Part shown: piece after piece, positions 26,101 to 33,550 of the stretch | Layout of the letters: every line of letters starts with the position of its first letter | Position numbering within the stretch: position 1 is the stretch's first letter | Source: JADJEI01 sp035328465 | GTDB lineage: Bacteria; Bacteroidota; Ignavibacteria; Ignavibacteriales; Ignavibacteriaceae | Direction of reading: 5' to 3' | Assembly (NCBI GenBank): GCA_035328465.1 | Contig: DAOLIQ010000022.1 | Coordinates: 1 to 38,778 of the forward strand | Length of the DNA: 38,778 nt | Position numbers and translations under genes: made by a program | The notes under the pieces: model-generated | Database searches by the model: none | Told to the model about the DNA's origin: nothing | The model's input: only the letters and a program-made list of their open reading frames with translations

Positions 26101-27627
26101 ATGGAACCGCATACAATATTGAATAATAACCACATAACTTCTGAGGAATTAAAATCTCTGCTAAATAATCCCTCCGATCAATTTAATTGGCTGATCAAAT
26201 TTGATGCTGAGGGTGAGAAAATTTTCTATTCAGATAATTTCCATCTTATCACCGGTTATTCTCCTGACGAACTAAAAACCCCTCATTTTAAAAATAATTT
26301 AATTGTGATGCCGGAATATTATTCTGCAGTAAAAAGTGAATTTAACAAGTTTTTTAATTCTGATTCTTCAAATAATTTAGTCATTCAATATAAAATTCTG
26401 ACAAAAGATAAAAAGATATTATGGCTGAGTGAAACCGTTAAAGCAATAAGAGATAACAACGGCAAAATAATAAGCTGTCTCTGCTGCTCGAAAAATGTTA
26501 CCGAATATGTTGAACAGCTTGATAAAATGAGTTCTTACATCAATGAACTCCGTGCAAGCATTCATGCCAAGGATGGGTTTATATCAGTTTTATCGCACGA
26601 TCTTCGCGCACCCTTTACAAGTATTCTTGGCTTTTCCGAAATACTGCTTAACGAAACTCATCTCAGCGAAGCTGATAAAAACGAATATCTTAGTTACATA
26701 AATCAATCATCGCAAAACCAGCTTCAGCTCATAAATTATATGCTGGAATGGTCACGTTTGCAAATGAACAAAATGAAACCCGATATACAACGAATTCAAT
26801 TACAGAGTGTTGTTTTCAATTGTGTCTCTTTTTTGACAGGAAATGCTATTAGAAAGAACATAGACATTAAGGTAAATGTTGAAAGCACTCTATACGTGGA
26901 TGCCGACGAAAGATTATTGGTTCAGGCAGTGTTTGGTTTGTTAAGCAATGCAATAAAATTTTCGCACGAAAATCAAACCGTGGAAGTAAACGCCGGAGTT
27001 TATGATGAAAAGTTTGCCGAGCTTTCGGTCAAAGATGAGGGTGTTGGGATTTCTGATGTTCACAAGCTTAAACTTTTTAAGATAGATAAATTATTTTCAG
27101 TAGAAGGAACCAAAGGTGAAAAAGGAACCGGGCTCGGCTTGACTCTCGTGAAAGAAATTATTGAAAAACTTGGCGGTCAGATCTGGTATTTCTCAGAGCA
27201 AAATAAAGGCAGTGAATTTCACGTAACAATTCCTAAATCAAAAGAAACTATCTTGATAATTAATGATGATTTATCTTCCCTCGATAAAATGAAGGAAATC
27301 ATAACTTCAAACTTTCCAACTTACTCTTTAATCTGTGCTGATAATGGTTATTTTGGACTTGATCTGATTAAGGAAAAGGTCCCTCGTTTAATAATTGTTA
27401 ATCATGATCTTCCTCTGATGAATGGTCTGCAATTAATTCAGGAGATACAAAAAAATGAAAAGAATTTCGCTATCCCCATTATTGTTCTGGCAGAATTTAT
27501 TTCTGATGAATTGATTGCACATTATAAAGCTGCCGGAGTAAATTGTATTATAAAAGATTTATTCAATCAAACTGAATTAATAACTAAATTAAATGAAACT
27601 CTCATCAATGAACTTTCTCCAAATTGA
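26101..27627 (+). CDS. Soluble hybrid sensor histidine kinase with PAS domain and degenerate receiver
   Basis: The 508-residue protein has no transmembrane segment. A PAS domain covers about 25-140 (FNWLIKFDAEGEKIFYSDNF, ITGYSPDEL). HisKA has the phosphorylated His166 in SVLSHDLRAPFTSI. The ATPase domain has Asn283 (LLSNAIKFSH), DEGVGIS at 312-318 and KGTGLGL at 341-347, so the kinase core looks active. The C-terminal receiver-like domain (about 383-505) keeps the acidic pair Asp389-Asp390 and Lys485. However, the phosphoacceptor position is Asn434 (IIVNHDLPLMNG, four residues before the conserved Pro), and the conserved Thr/Ser is Ala464. It is therefore likely a pseudo-receiver with a structural or regulatory role, and phosphate should pass to an unlinked protein. 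No response regulator is adjacent. Confidence 0.88.
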   Translation: MEPHTILNNNHITSEELKSLLNNPSDQFNWLIKFDAEGEKIFYSDNFHLITGYSPDELKTPHFKNNLIVMPEYYSAVKSEFNKFFNSDSSNNLVIQYKILTKDKKILWLSETVKAIRDNNGKIISCLCCSKNVTEYVEQLDKMSSYINELRASIHAKDGFISVLSHDLRAPFTSILGFSEILLNETHLSEADKNEYLSYINQSSQNQLQLINYMLEWSRLQMNKMKPDIQRIQLQSVVFNCVSFLTGNAIRKNIDIKVNVESTLYVDADERLLVQAVFGLLSNAIKFSHENQTVEVNAGVYDEKFAELSVKDEGVGISDVHKLKLFKIDKLFSVEGTKGEKGTGLGLTLVKEIIEKLGGQIWYFSEQNKGSEFHVTIPKSKETILIINDDLSSLDKMKEIITSNFPTYSLICADNGYFGLDLIKEKVPRLIIVNHDLPLMNGLQLIQEIQKNEKNFAIPIIVLAEFISDELIAHYKAAGVNCIIKDLFNQTELITKLNETLINELSPN

Positions 27628-27672
27628 TTACTAAGGAATTGCTCTCCTGCTGCACATAAAATTGTTCAAGGC

Positions 27673-27715
27673 ACTTCTGAAAATTTTGACTAATAAATCT
27701 TTATCTTTCAGAAGT
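27673..27715. other. Inverted repeat between the hybrid kinase and ugd
   Basis: ACTTCTGAAA (27673-27682) and TTTCAGAAGT (27706-27715) are perfect 10-bp arms around a 23-base AT-rich loop. The downstream sequence is A-rich on the plus strand, so it is an unconvincing terminator. It could be a leader structure or operator for ugd, 57 bp downstream. Confidence 0.3.
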
Positions 27716-27772
27716 TCTTAAAAAAATAATAGAATTTGAACTCATTTAATCAATAAATAATCGGAGGTAATT

Positions 27773-29098
27773 TTGAATATTGCTGTTATTGGTACCGGAT
27801 ATGTTGGATTAGTTACAGGAACTTGTTTTGCAGAAACAGGCAATAACGTAGCATGTGTTGATATTGATCTTAAAAAAATAAAGATGATGAAATCCGGTAA
27901 AGTCCCGATTTACGAACCGGGACTTGATATTTTGTTTGAAAGAAATATTAAAAATGGCAGATTAAGTTTTACGAGTAATTTACACGATGCAGTCAGGCAC
28001 TCTTCTATAATATTTTTATGTCTGCCTACCCCTCAGGGAGGGGACGGAGCTGCAGATCTTAAGTATGTCCTCGGCGTTGCAGAAGATCTCGGAAAATTTT
28101 TCAAAGCTGAACCAAACATTGGATTTAAAGTGCTTGTTGATAAAAGTACTGTCCCGGTTGGTACAAGTGAAAAAGTTCGATCCCTTGTTAAAAAACACGC
28201 ACCGGATTTTGAATTTGATGTTGCAAGCAACCCGGAATTTTTACGTGAGGGCATGGCTGTTGAAGATTTTATGAAACCGGAAAGAGTTGTAATTGGAACC
28301 AGTAATGAAAAGACAAGGGAATTAATCGACCTTCTTTACGAACCCTTTGTAAGAAGCGGCAATCCAATTTATTTTATGGACGAGAAGTCGGCTGAGATGA
28401 CCAAATATGCCGCTAATTCATTCCTTGCAACTAAAATTTCTTTTATGAACGAGATCGCTAATCTCTGTGAGCTTACCGGAGCCGAAGTTGAAAAAGTTCG
28501 AATCGGGATAGGTTCTGATTCAAGAATCGGAAAGAGATTTCTTTTCCCCGGCGTTGGCTACGGCGGTTCTTGTTTTCCAAAAGACGTTATTGCTTTGGTA
28601 AATACTGCGAATGAAAATAATTATGATTTTAAAATTCTCAAATCAGTTGTTGAAGTAAATGATAATCAAATAAAATTATTTTATAAAAAAATTGCGGGCC
28701 ATTTCGGTTCGATAAAAGGAAAACATTTTGCTCTTTGGGGTTTGGCATTTAAACCAAACACCGACGATGTTCGTGAAGCTCCTGCAATAAAACTTATCCA
28801 GCTTCTTAAAAAGGCTGGGGCAACAATTTCGGCATATGATCCTGAGGCAAAATCTACTACGGAAGCTGTTATTGGAGATGCAATCACATATGCTAAAACT
28901 TCTTATGAAACTCTTGACAAAGCAGATGCCTTGGTTATTGTCACCGAGTGGAATGAATTTAGAACTCCTGATTTTGATATAATAAAATCAAAACTAAAAA
29001 ATCCATTAATCTTCGATGGAAGAAATCTTTATGATCTCGATAAAATGAAAGATCTTGGGTTTATTTATTATTCTATTGGAAGAAGAGTTATCAAGTAG
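27773..29098 (+). CDS. ugd: UDP-glucose 6-dehydrogenase
   Basis: The 441-residue enzyme oxidises UDP-glucose to UDP-glucuronate with NAD+, supplying acid sugars for surface polysaccharide. It shows the Rossmann loop AVIGTGYVGLVTGTCFAETG, LCLPTPQ, DKSTVPVGTSEKV, NPEFLREG, the helix with KYAANSFLATKISFMNEIAN, the catalytic Cys267 in GVGYGGSCFPKD, and the C-terminal domain motif WGLAFKPNTDDVREAPA. Family members for UDP-ManNAc look similar, but this pattern is the Ugd one. The start is TTG at 27773, with a strong GGAGGT five bases upstream and the Rossmann strand immediately after. It heads a same-strand run with the nuclease, TPR and sirtuin genes. Confidence 0.95.
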   Translation: MNIAVIGTGYVGLVTGTCFAETGNNVACVDIDLKKIKMMKSGKVPIYEPGLDILFERNIKNGRLSFTSNLHDAVRHSSIIFLCLPTPQGGDGAADLKYVLGVAEDLGKFFKAEPNIGFKVLVDKSTVPVGTSEKVRSLVKKHAPDFEFDVASNPEFLREGMAVEDFMKPERVVIGTSNEKTRELIDLLYEPFVRSGNPIYFMDEKSAEMTKYAANSFLATKISFMNEIANLCELTGAEVEKVRIGIGSDSRIGKRFLFPGVGYGGSCFPKDVIALVNTANENNYDFKILKSVVEVNDNQIKLFYKKIAGHFGSIKGKHFALWGLAFKPNTDDVREAPAIKLIQLLKKAGATISAYDPEAKSTTEAVIGDAITYAKTSYETLDKADALVIVTEWNEFRTPDFDIIKSKLKNPLIFDGRNLYDLDKMKDLGFIYYSIGRRVIK

Positions 29099-29112
29099 AT
29101 ATTATAAAAAAT

Positions 29113-30105
29113 ATGTTAAACCAAACTGAACTTAAAACACTGAATAAGGGCGAGGCTGTAAATCATTTTCTTTTAGTCAGGAAAGTTGAAACAAGGCTGA
29201 CCAAAACAAATAAAGAATATTTGTATCTCGAACTTTCGGATGCGAGTGGTTCCATAAGTGCAAATATTTGGGATAATGTTGATTCGATAGCTTCCATGCT
29301 AAATGCGGGTATTGTTGCGAAAGTAAAAGGCACAATTGACGATTATCAGGGAACACCCCAGCTTAAAGTTAATTCAATATTACCTGCTCGTGCAGATGCC
29401 GGAATTTCTGTTTCGGATTTTCTTCCTCAGTCAAAACGAAAACTTGATGAAATGAAAACCGAGTTCGAAGCAAGAATAAATGATATTGAAAACAAATATT
29501 TGAAAGCACTTCTTCAATCCATTTTTAATGAAGAAAGATTTAAAAAATTTTCTTCCGCGCCGGCAGGCAAATCGTGGCATCATAGTTATATTCATGGACT
29601 TCTTGAACATACGCTGGAAATAATTCGTATATGCGATCTGATGTGCGAGATTCACTCTGAACTCAATCGTGATCTTCTTATCACCGGTGCGATGCTGCAC
29701 GATTTCGGAAAGACAGAAGAATTGTCATTCGAATCTGGTTTCGATTATACAACAAAAGGAAGATTACTCGGGCACATCGTTATCTCTGCAATGCTGGTTG
29801 ATAAAGCGGCTGATGAAATTAAAAATTTTCCGCCTGATTTAAAAGATTGCCTGATTCATCTAATATTAAGCCATCAGGGAAAACTGGAATTTGCCACCCC
29901 CGTCGTACCAAAAACTCTTGAGGCAATCGCCCTTTATCAAGCAGATGAATTAAGTGCGAAAGTGAATGCTTACAAAAATGCTTTAAACGAAATCAAAACT
30001 GCCACAGGCTGGACAAAATATCTTAGTCTTATTTCCACAGAACTTTATAATCACGGAATTTCTTCCTCACAGGAGGCAGATCAAAACAAAACTCTTTTCG
30101 ACTAA
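29113..30105 (+). CDS. YhaM-like OB-fold/HD-domain 3'-5' exoribonuclease
   Basis: The 330-residue protein has an N-terminal OB-fold at about 12-95 (LELSDASGSISANIWD, VKGTIDDYQGTPQLKV), a helical linker, then an HD domain at about 155-300. The HD residues are visible: HHSYIHGLLEHTLEI, MLHDFGKTEEL (His196-Asp197) and GHIVISAML. This is the layout of Bacillus YhaM, which trims RNA and single-stranded DNA from the 3' end in a metal-dependent way, and length agrees. It begins 14 bp after ugd and is followed closely by the TPR gene; the neighbours do not explain its role. Confidence 0.85.
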   Translation: MLNQTELKTLNKGEAVNHFLLVRKVETRLTKTNKEYLYLELSDASGSISANIWDNVDSIASMLNAGIVAKVKGTIDDYQGTPQLKVNSILPARADAGISVSDFLPQSKRKLDEMKTEFEARINDIENKYLKALLQSIFNEERFKKFSSAPAGKSWHHSYIHGLLEHTLEIIRICDLMCEIHSELNRDLLITGAMLHDFGKTEELSFESGFDYTTKGRLLGHIVISAMLVDKAADEIKNFPPDLKDCLIHLILSHQGKLEFATPVVPKTLEAIALYQADELSAKVNAYKNALNEIKTATGWTKYLSLISTELYNHGISSSQEADQNKTLFD

Positions 30106-30120
30106 TTGAAAGGATCGTAT

Positions 30121-30903
30121 ATGCTTAACTATTCTAAATCTCTCTTTCTTTTTTTTATTGTTGTTTGTCTGATCTTTCTAAACACTCTATTAAATGCTCA
30201 ATCATTAGATGAACTATTAAAGGATGGGGATAAGTTTACCGAGGAATTTAATAATCAGAAAGCACTGGATACATATTTGAAGGCAGATAAAATGTTTCCA
30301 GATCAGTGGGAAGTTAAATGGAGAATCAGCCGCGCTTATATTGACATCGGTGAACATATGCCCGAAAAAACCGACGAACAAAAAGATGCTCAACTTGCTT
30401 TTTATCAAAAGGCGCTAAGTTATGCAGAAAGTTCTGTTAAGCTTGCACCCGATCAATCTATTACTTATATCAGAAGAGCAGTTGCCAATGGACGAATTGC
30501 TTTGTTCAAAGGAGTTTTTTCTGTGGGTGGAATTGTCACTCAGGTAAAAGAAGATTGTGAAAAAGCTATTAAACTTGGTAATGGCGGTAATTATGTTCAG
30601 TCACTTGCTCATTATGTCCTTGGCAGAACCCATGCAAAAGTAAGCGAAAAATGGGCACCTGCAAGAGCTGTGCTTGGACTTGGCTGGGCTGATCTTGAAA
30701 TTGGAATAAAGGAATTAAAAAAATCCACCGAGCTTTATCCAAACTTCAGAATGTTTTATCTCGATCTTGGCAAGGCTTATATTGAAGATGGTCAGGATGA
30801 CAAAGCTAAAGATGTACTTAATAAGCTTATCAACAGTCCGAAGAAAGATGAGGACGATGATAAATTTTTAAGTGAAGCTAAACAGCTTTTAAAAGAATTA
30901 TAA
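30121..30903 (+). CDS. Exported TPR-repeat protein
   Basis: The 260-residue protein has a signal peptide (hydrophobic to about residue 26, ending LNAQ) and then helical repeats of TPR type. The clearest are FNNQKALDTYLKADKMFPDQ near the start and FRMFYLDLGKAYIEDGQDDK near the end; the middle includes AVANGRIALFKG and HYVLGRTHAKVSEKW. It probably acts as a periplasmic scaffold for protein contacts; the partner is unknown. The ATG at 30121 is chosen because AAAGGA lies just upstream and the signal peptide follows directly; an in-frame TTG at 30106 is less likely. It sits between the YhaM-like gene and the sirtuin gene with almost no spacing. Confidence 0.75.
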   Translation: MLNYSKSLFLFFIVVCLIFLNTLLNAQSLDELLKDGDKFTEEFNNQKALDTYLKADKMFPDQWEVKWRISRAYIDIGEHMPEKTDEQKDAQLAFYQKALSYAESSVKLAPDQSITYIRRAVANGRIALFKGVFSVGGIVTQVKEDCEKAIKLGNGGNYVQSLAHYVLGRTHAKVSEKWAPARAVLGLGWADLEIGIKELKKSTELYPNFRMFYLDLGKAYIEDGQDDKAKDVLNKLINSPKKDEDDDKFLSEAKQLLKEL

Positions 30904-30904
30904 A

Positions 30905-31660
30905 TTGAAAATTGAAATTCCTAAAGAAGTTGTCAATATTCTTCAGGAGGCTCAATCAGTAACGTTTTTTACGGGAGCCGGAATATCAGCCGAAAGTGGT
31001 ATTCCGACTTTCCGCGGTAAGGATGGAATCTGGAATAAACTAAAACCTGAAGAACTTGCAAGTTTCGATGCCTTTCTGAAAAACCCCGACCTTGTGTGGG
31101 AGTGGTACAATCACCGTAAACAAATTATTCATAATACGAAACCAAATGCTGGACATTTTGCGATAGCGGAATTGCAAAAATATTTTTCAAAAGTTACTGT
31201 AGTTACACAGAACATTGATAACCTTCATCGAAGAGCAGGTAGTAAAAATATTTTTGAACTTCACGGAAACATTGAACGAAATTACTGTTCAGTTTGCAAG
31301 GAACCATTTAGAAAAGAGCTTGATTTTTCAGTAGGGATTCCTCATTGCCAATGCGGTGGGATGATCAGACCGGATGTTGTTTGGTTTGGTGAAATGCTGC
31401 CACAAGATCAGTTTGATGGTGCTGAAAAAGCCGCTTCGAGCAGTGATGTATTTTTCGTTGTTGGAACATCCGCCGCAGTTTATCCTGCCGCCGGGTTAGT
31501 ATTTACGGCGCAAAGATCCGGAGCCTATTTAATTGAAATTAATATTGAACCAACGGAAATAAGTCAGATTGTTAACTATACTTTTATTGGTGAATCCGGA
31601 AAAATTCTTCCTCTAATTTTAGAAAAACTAAAATCAGATAATTTTTCTATTCATTCCTAA
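30905..31660 (+). CDS. cobB: NAD-dependent protein deacylase, sirtuin (Sir2/CobB class III-like)
   Basis: The 251-residue sirtuin removes acyl groups from lysine using NAD+. Motifs are GAGISAESGIPTFRG (NAD binding, 24-38), TQNIDNLHRRAG, the catalytic His120 (ELHGN), a zinc site with Cys128, Cys131, Cys148 and Cys150, and VVWFGEMLP. Tyr68 and Arg71 (WEWYNHR) match the Tyr-x-x-Arg pair that lets class III sirtuins (SIRT5, bacterial CobB) accept succinyl- or malonyl-lysine. The zinc knuckle is shortened to CQC on the second side. The start is TTG at 30905, two bases after the TPR stop; no other start fits the conserved N-terminus. Confidence 0.92.
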   Translation: MKIEIPKEVVNILQEAQSVTFFTGAGISAESGIPTFRGKDGIWNKLKPEELASFDAFLKNPDLVWEWYNHRKQIIHNTKPNAGHFAIAELQKYFSKVTVVTQNIDNLHRRAGSKNIFELHGNIERNYCSVCKEPFRKELDFSVGIPHCQCGGMIRPDVVWFGEMLPQDQFDGAEKAASSSDVFFVVGTSAAVYPAAGLVFTAQRSGAYLIEINIEPTEISQIVNYTFIGESGKILPLILEKLKSDNFSIHS

Positions 31661-31695
31661 ATTCGTTTCCTATTAATGTGCCCCGAATAATATTC

Positions 31696-31717
31696 TAATA
31701 ATGTTTAAACATTATTA
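31696..31717. other. 22-bp perfect palindrome between convergent genes
   Basis: TAATAATGTTT (31696-31706) is followed immediately by its exact reverse complement to 31717. It lies 36 bp after the sirtuin stop and 35 bp before the end of the convergent membrane protein gene. No T-run follows on either strand, so it is not a standard terminator; a protein-binding site is possible. Confidence 0.35.
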
Positions 31718-31751
31718 ATAAAACCTTAACGATGCGGGAAATAAAAAGTTA

Positions 31752-32027
31752 TCAATTTTTCTTACCTGTCAACACACTCAAGACGGTTGTGAAAAAAACT
31801 GCACCGATTATTGCCCAGATAAACTGAAAATTTCTTCCAGCTAAATCTAAGGTAAAGAACTCCGGCAGATCAAACACCGAGGCGATCCAATTACCCAATG
31901 CAGCCCCAATGAATCCCACAAGCACTGATATAATGCACCCGCCTCTGCTGAATCCTGTTAATAACTTAGCAATCGAACCTGTAATACCTGCTATAATAAT
32001 TAATAGCAATAATTGAAATACTGACAT
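31752..32027 (-). CDS. GlsB/YeaQ/YmgE-family small membrane protein
   Basis: The 91-residue protein has three hydrophobic segments (about 3-20, 30-50 and 66-86). The family motif region GSIAKLLTGFSRGGCIISVLVGFIGAALGNWI is seen as GSIAKLL, GGCIISVLVGFIGA and LGNWI. Members are called transglycosylase-associated or stress-response membrane proteins; no activity is established. A GAGGG ribosome site precedes the ATG. It is a lone gene, divergent from the adenosyltransferase across about 100 bp. Confidence 0.85.
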   Translation of the reverse strand: MSVFQLLLLIIIAGITGSIAKLLTGFSRGGCIISVLVGFIGAALGNWIASVFDLPEFFTLDLAGRNFQFIWAIIGAVFFTTVLSVLTGKKN

Positions 32028-32129
32028 AAATAACCCTCTATGAAATTTATTGTTGACGAAATATAGAGATATTTTTTGTTATCATTTGAATTTTTATGAT
32101 AATTGGTACAAAAAAAAATTATAATAATT

Positions 32130-32660
32130 ATGCCGCTTGAAAAAGGATTTATACAAATATACACTGGGAATGGGAAGGGCAAATCTACCGCCGCAATTGG
32201 GCTTGCTGTTCGTGCCGCAGGAATTGGACTAAAAATTTACATCGCACAGTTCATGAAAGAATTTCCTTACAGCGAATTAAATAGTTTAACGCACTTAAGT
32301 GAATGGATAACTATCGAGCAATTTGGCGGTGATGATTTTGTTTATAAAAAGCAAATGCCCGGCAAAGTTGAATTGGATAAAGCAAAACTTGGATTAGCAA
32401 AAGCAAAAGCCAAAATGCTTAGCAAAAAATATGATATAGTAATACTTGACGAAGTTTGTGTTTCAATTTATTTTGGTCTCTTTAGTGATGAAGAGATACT
32501 GACATTTATGAAAATGAAACCGGAAAATGTTGAGTTGATATTAACCGGAAGATATTGCCCCGACAAACTATTAGAAAAAGCTGACCTTGTCACCGAAATG
32601 AAGGAGATCAAACATTATTATCAGGAGGGTGTTTTATCAAGAAAGGGAATTGATTCCTAA
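32130..32660 (+). CDS. cobO: Corrinoid adenosyltransferase, BtuR/CobO family
   Basis: The 176-residue protein transfers the adenosyl group of ATP to the cobalt of a corrinoid to form the coenzyme B12 type. It has the family P-loop (YTGNGKGKSTAAIGLAVRAAG) near the N-terminus, IYIAQFMKE, DIVILDEVCVSIYFGL as the Walker B-like strand, LILTGRYCPDKLLEKADLVTEM, and the end motif KHYYQEGVLSRKGID. The ATG at 32130 begins just before the conserved strand; a TTG at 32103 would add nine mostly Ile/Lys residues. No other corrinoid gene is nearby, so it may serve salvaged corrinoid. The 215-bp spacer after it shows nothing until the palindrome at 32829. Confidence 0.92.
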   Translation: MPLEKGFIQIYTGNGKGKSTAAIGLAVRAAGIGLKIYIAQFMKEFPYSELNSLTHLSEWITIEQFGGDDFVYKKQMPGKVELDKAKLGLAKAKAKMLSKKYDIVILDEVCVSIYFGLFSDEEILTFMKMKPENVELILTGRYCPDKLLEKADLVTEMKEIKHYYQEGVLSRKGIDS

Positions 32661-32828
32661 GATAAGTCAGGGTTTTTCTGCGGGCCTCGGGGGAATGAAT
32701 TCTTACTCTGTAAAAATTGGGACAAATATTAAGTTGAGCAGGGGATAATTAAATTCAAGCTCGCCTGATATTCAACCATTAACTCCAATTTCAATTACCA
32801 AATTTTAATCCTTGCTTCCAATTATATT

Positions 32829-32864
32829 TAATTATATTTTTAAGCGTCCTTAAAAATATAATTA
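32829..32864. promoter_or_regulatory. 36-bp palindromic operator candidate before the iron gene cluster
   Basis: The 16-base arm TAATTATATTTTTAAG (32829-32844) and its exact reverse complement (32849-32864) flank the 4-base centre CGTC. The right end lies 11 bp before the ATG of the DtxR/MntR-like gene. TTGCTT at 32812 and TATTTT at 32835 are 17 bases apart and would make a -35/-10 pair whose -10 box lies inside the left arm, so a bound repressor would block transcription. The central TTTTTAAG/CTTAAAAA recalls the symmetry of DtxR/MntR-family boxes (compare TTTGCCTTAAGG), but no exact known box is present. Confidence 0.55.
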
Positions 32865-32875
32865 GAATACCTTAA

Positions 32876-33550
32876 ATGGATAATATTTCACAAGAAGATT
32901 ATTTAACGGCGATTTACCGCAATCTTGATGAAGCGGGAGAAATAAAACCAAATTTGCTTGCATCAAAACTTGAGATTTCAAATGCTGCGGTAACGGATAT
33001 GCTTCGTAAACTATCTCGGGATGGTTTTGTTGATTATCAAAAATATAAAAGCATAAAGTTAACAGCCGAAGGGGAATCCTATGCTAAAAACATGCTTCGC
33101 CGTCACAGAATTTGGGAAGTGTTTCTTCATCAGACTTTAGGAATGCCGTGGGATAAAGTTCATGATGAGGCGGAAAAACTTGAACACTCATCTTCAAATG
33201 ATTTGATCAATCTTTTAGAACAATTCTTAAATTACCCCAAAGTTGATCCGCATGGCTATCCGATTCCTGATAAAAATGGACGAATAAAAAAATCAAAATC
33301 TGTTATTGCCATATCAGAATTAAAAGAAAATGATTCTGCAAATGTGATCCGGGTTAATGATGATGTAAAAAATTTATTATCATATATGACCAAAATTGGA
33401 ATTACGCTTGGCAAAAAAATCACCGTAAAAGATAAACTTGAGTATGACGGCTCCGTATTGATAAAAATAGACAGCAAAGAAATAAATCTTAGCAGCAAAA
33501 TTGCTTCAAACATTTTTGTTGAAAAAATAAAACAGGTAATGAATGAATGA
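32876..33550 (+). CDS. DtxR/MntR-family metal-dependent repressor with FeoA-like C-terminal domain
   Basis: The 224-residue protein has the DtxR layout: a winged helix at 1-70 (recognition helix SNAAVTDMLRKLSRDG), a dimerisation/metal domain at 71-140 and an SH3/FeoA-like domain at about 145-222. Metal ligands match MntR more than DtxR: Asp8 (QEDYL), His77 (RRHRIWE), Glu100, Glu103 and His104 (VHDEAEKLEH), with Glu100 at the place of DtxR Cys102. His96 of the DtxR ancillary site is also present, and PHGYPIP is conserved. It probably represses this cluster with Fe2+ or Mn2+ as co-repressor, likely through the palindrome just upstream. It overlaps the next gene by 8 bp. Confidence 0.9.
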   Translation: MDNISQEDYLTAIYRNLDEAGEIKPNLLASKLEISNAAVTDMLRKLSRDGFVDYQKYKSIKLTAEGESYAKNMLRRHRIWEVFLHQTLGMPWDKVHDEAEKLEHSSSNDLINLLEQFLNYPKVDPHGYPIPDKNGRIKKSKSVIAISELKENDSANVIRVNDDVKNLLSYMTKIGITLGKKITVKDKLEYDGSVLIKIDSKEINLSSKIASNIFVEKIKQVMNE

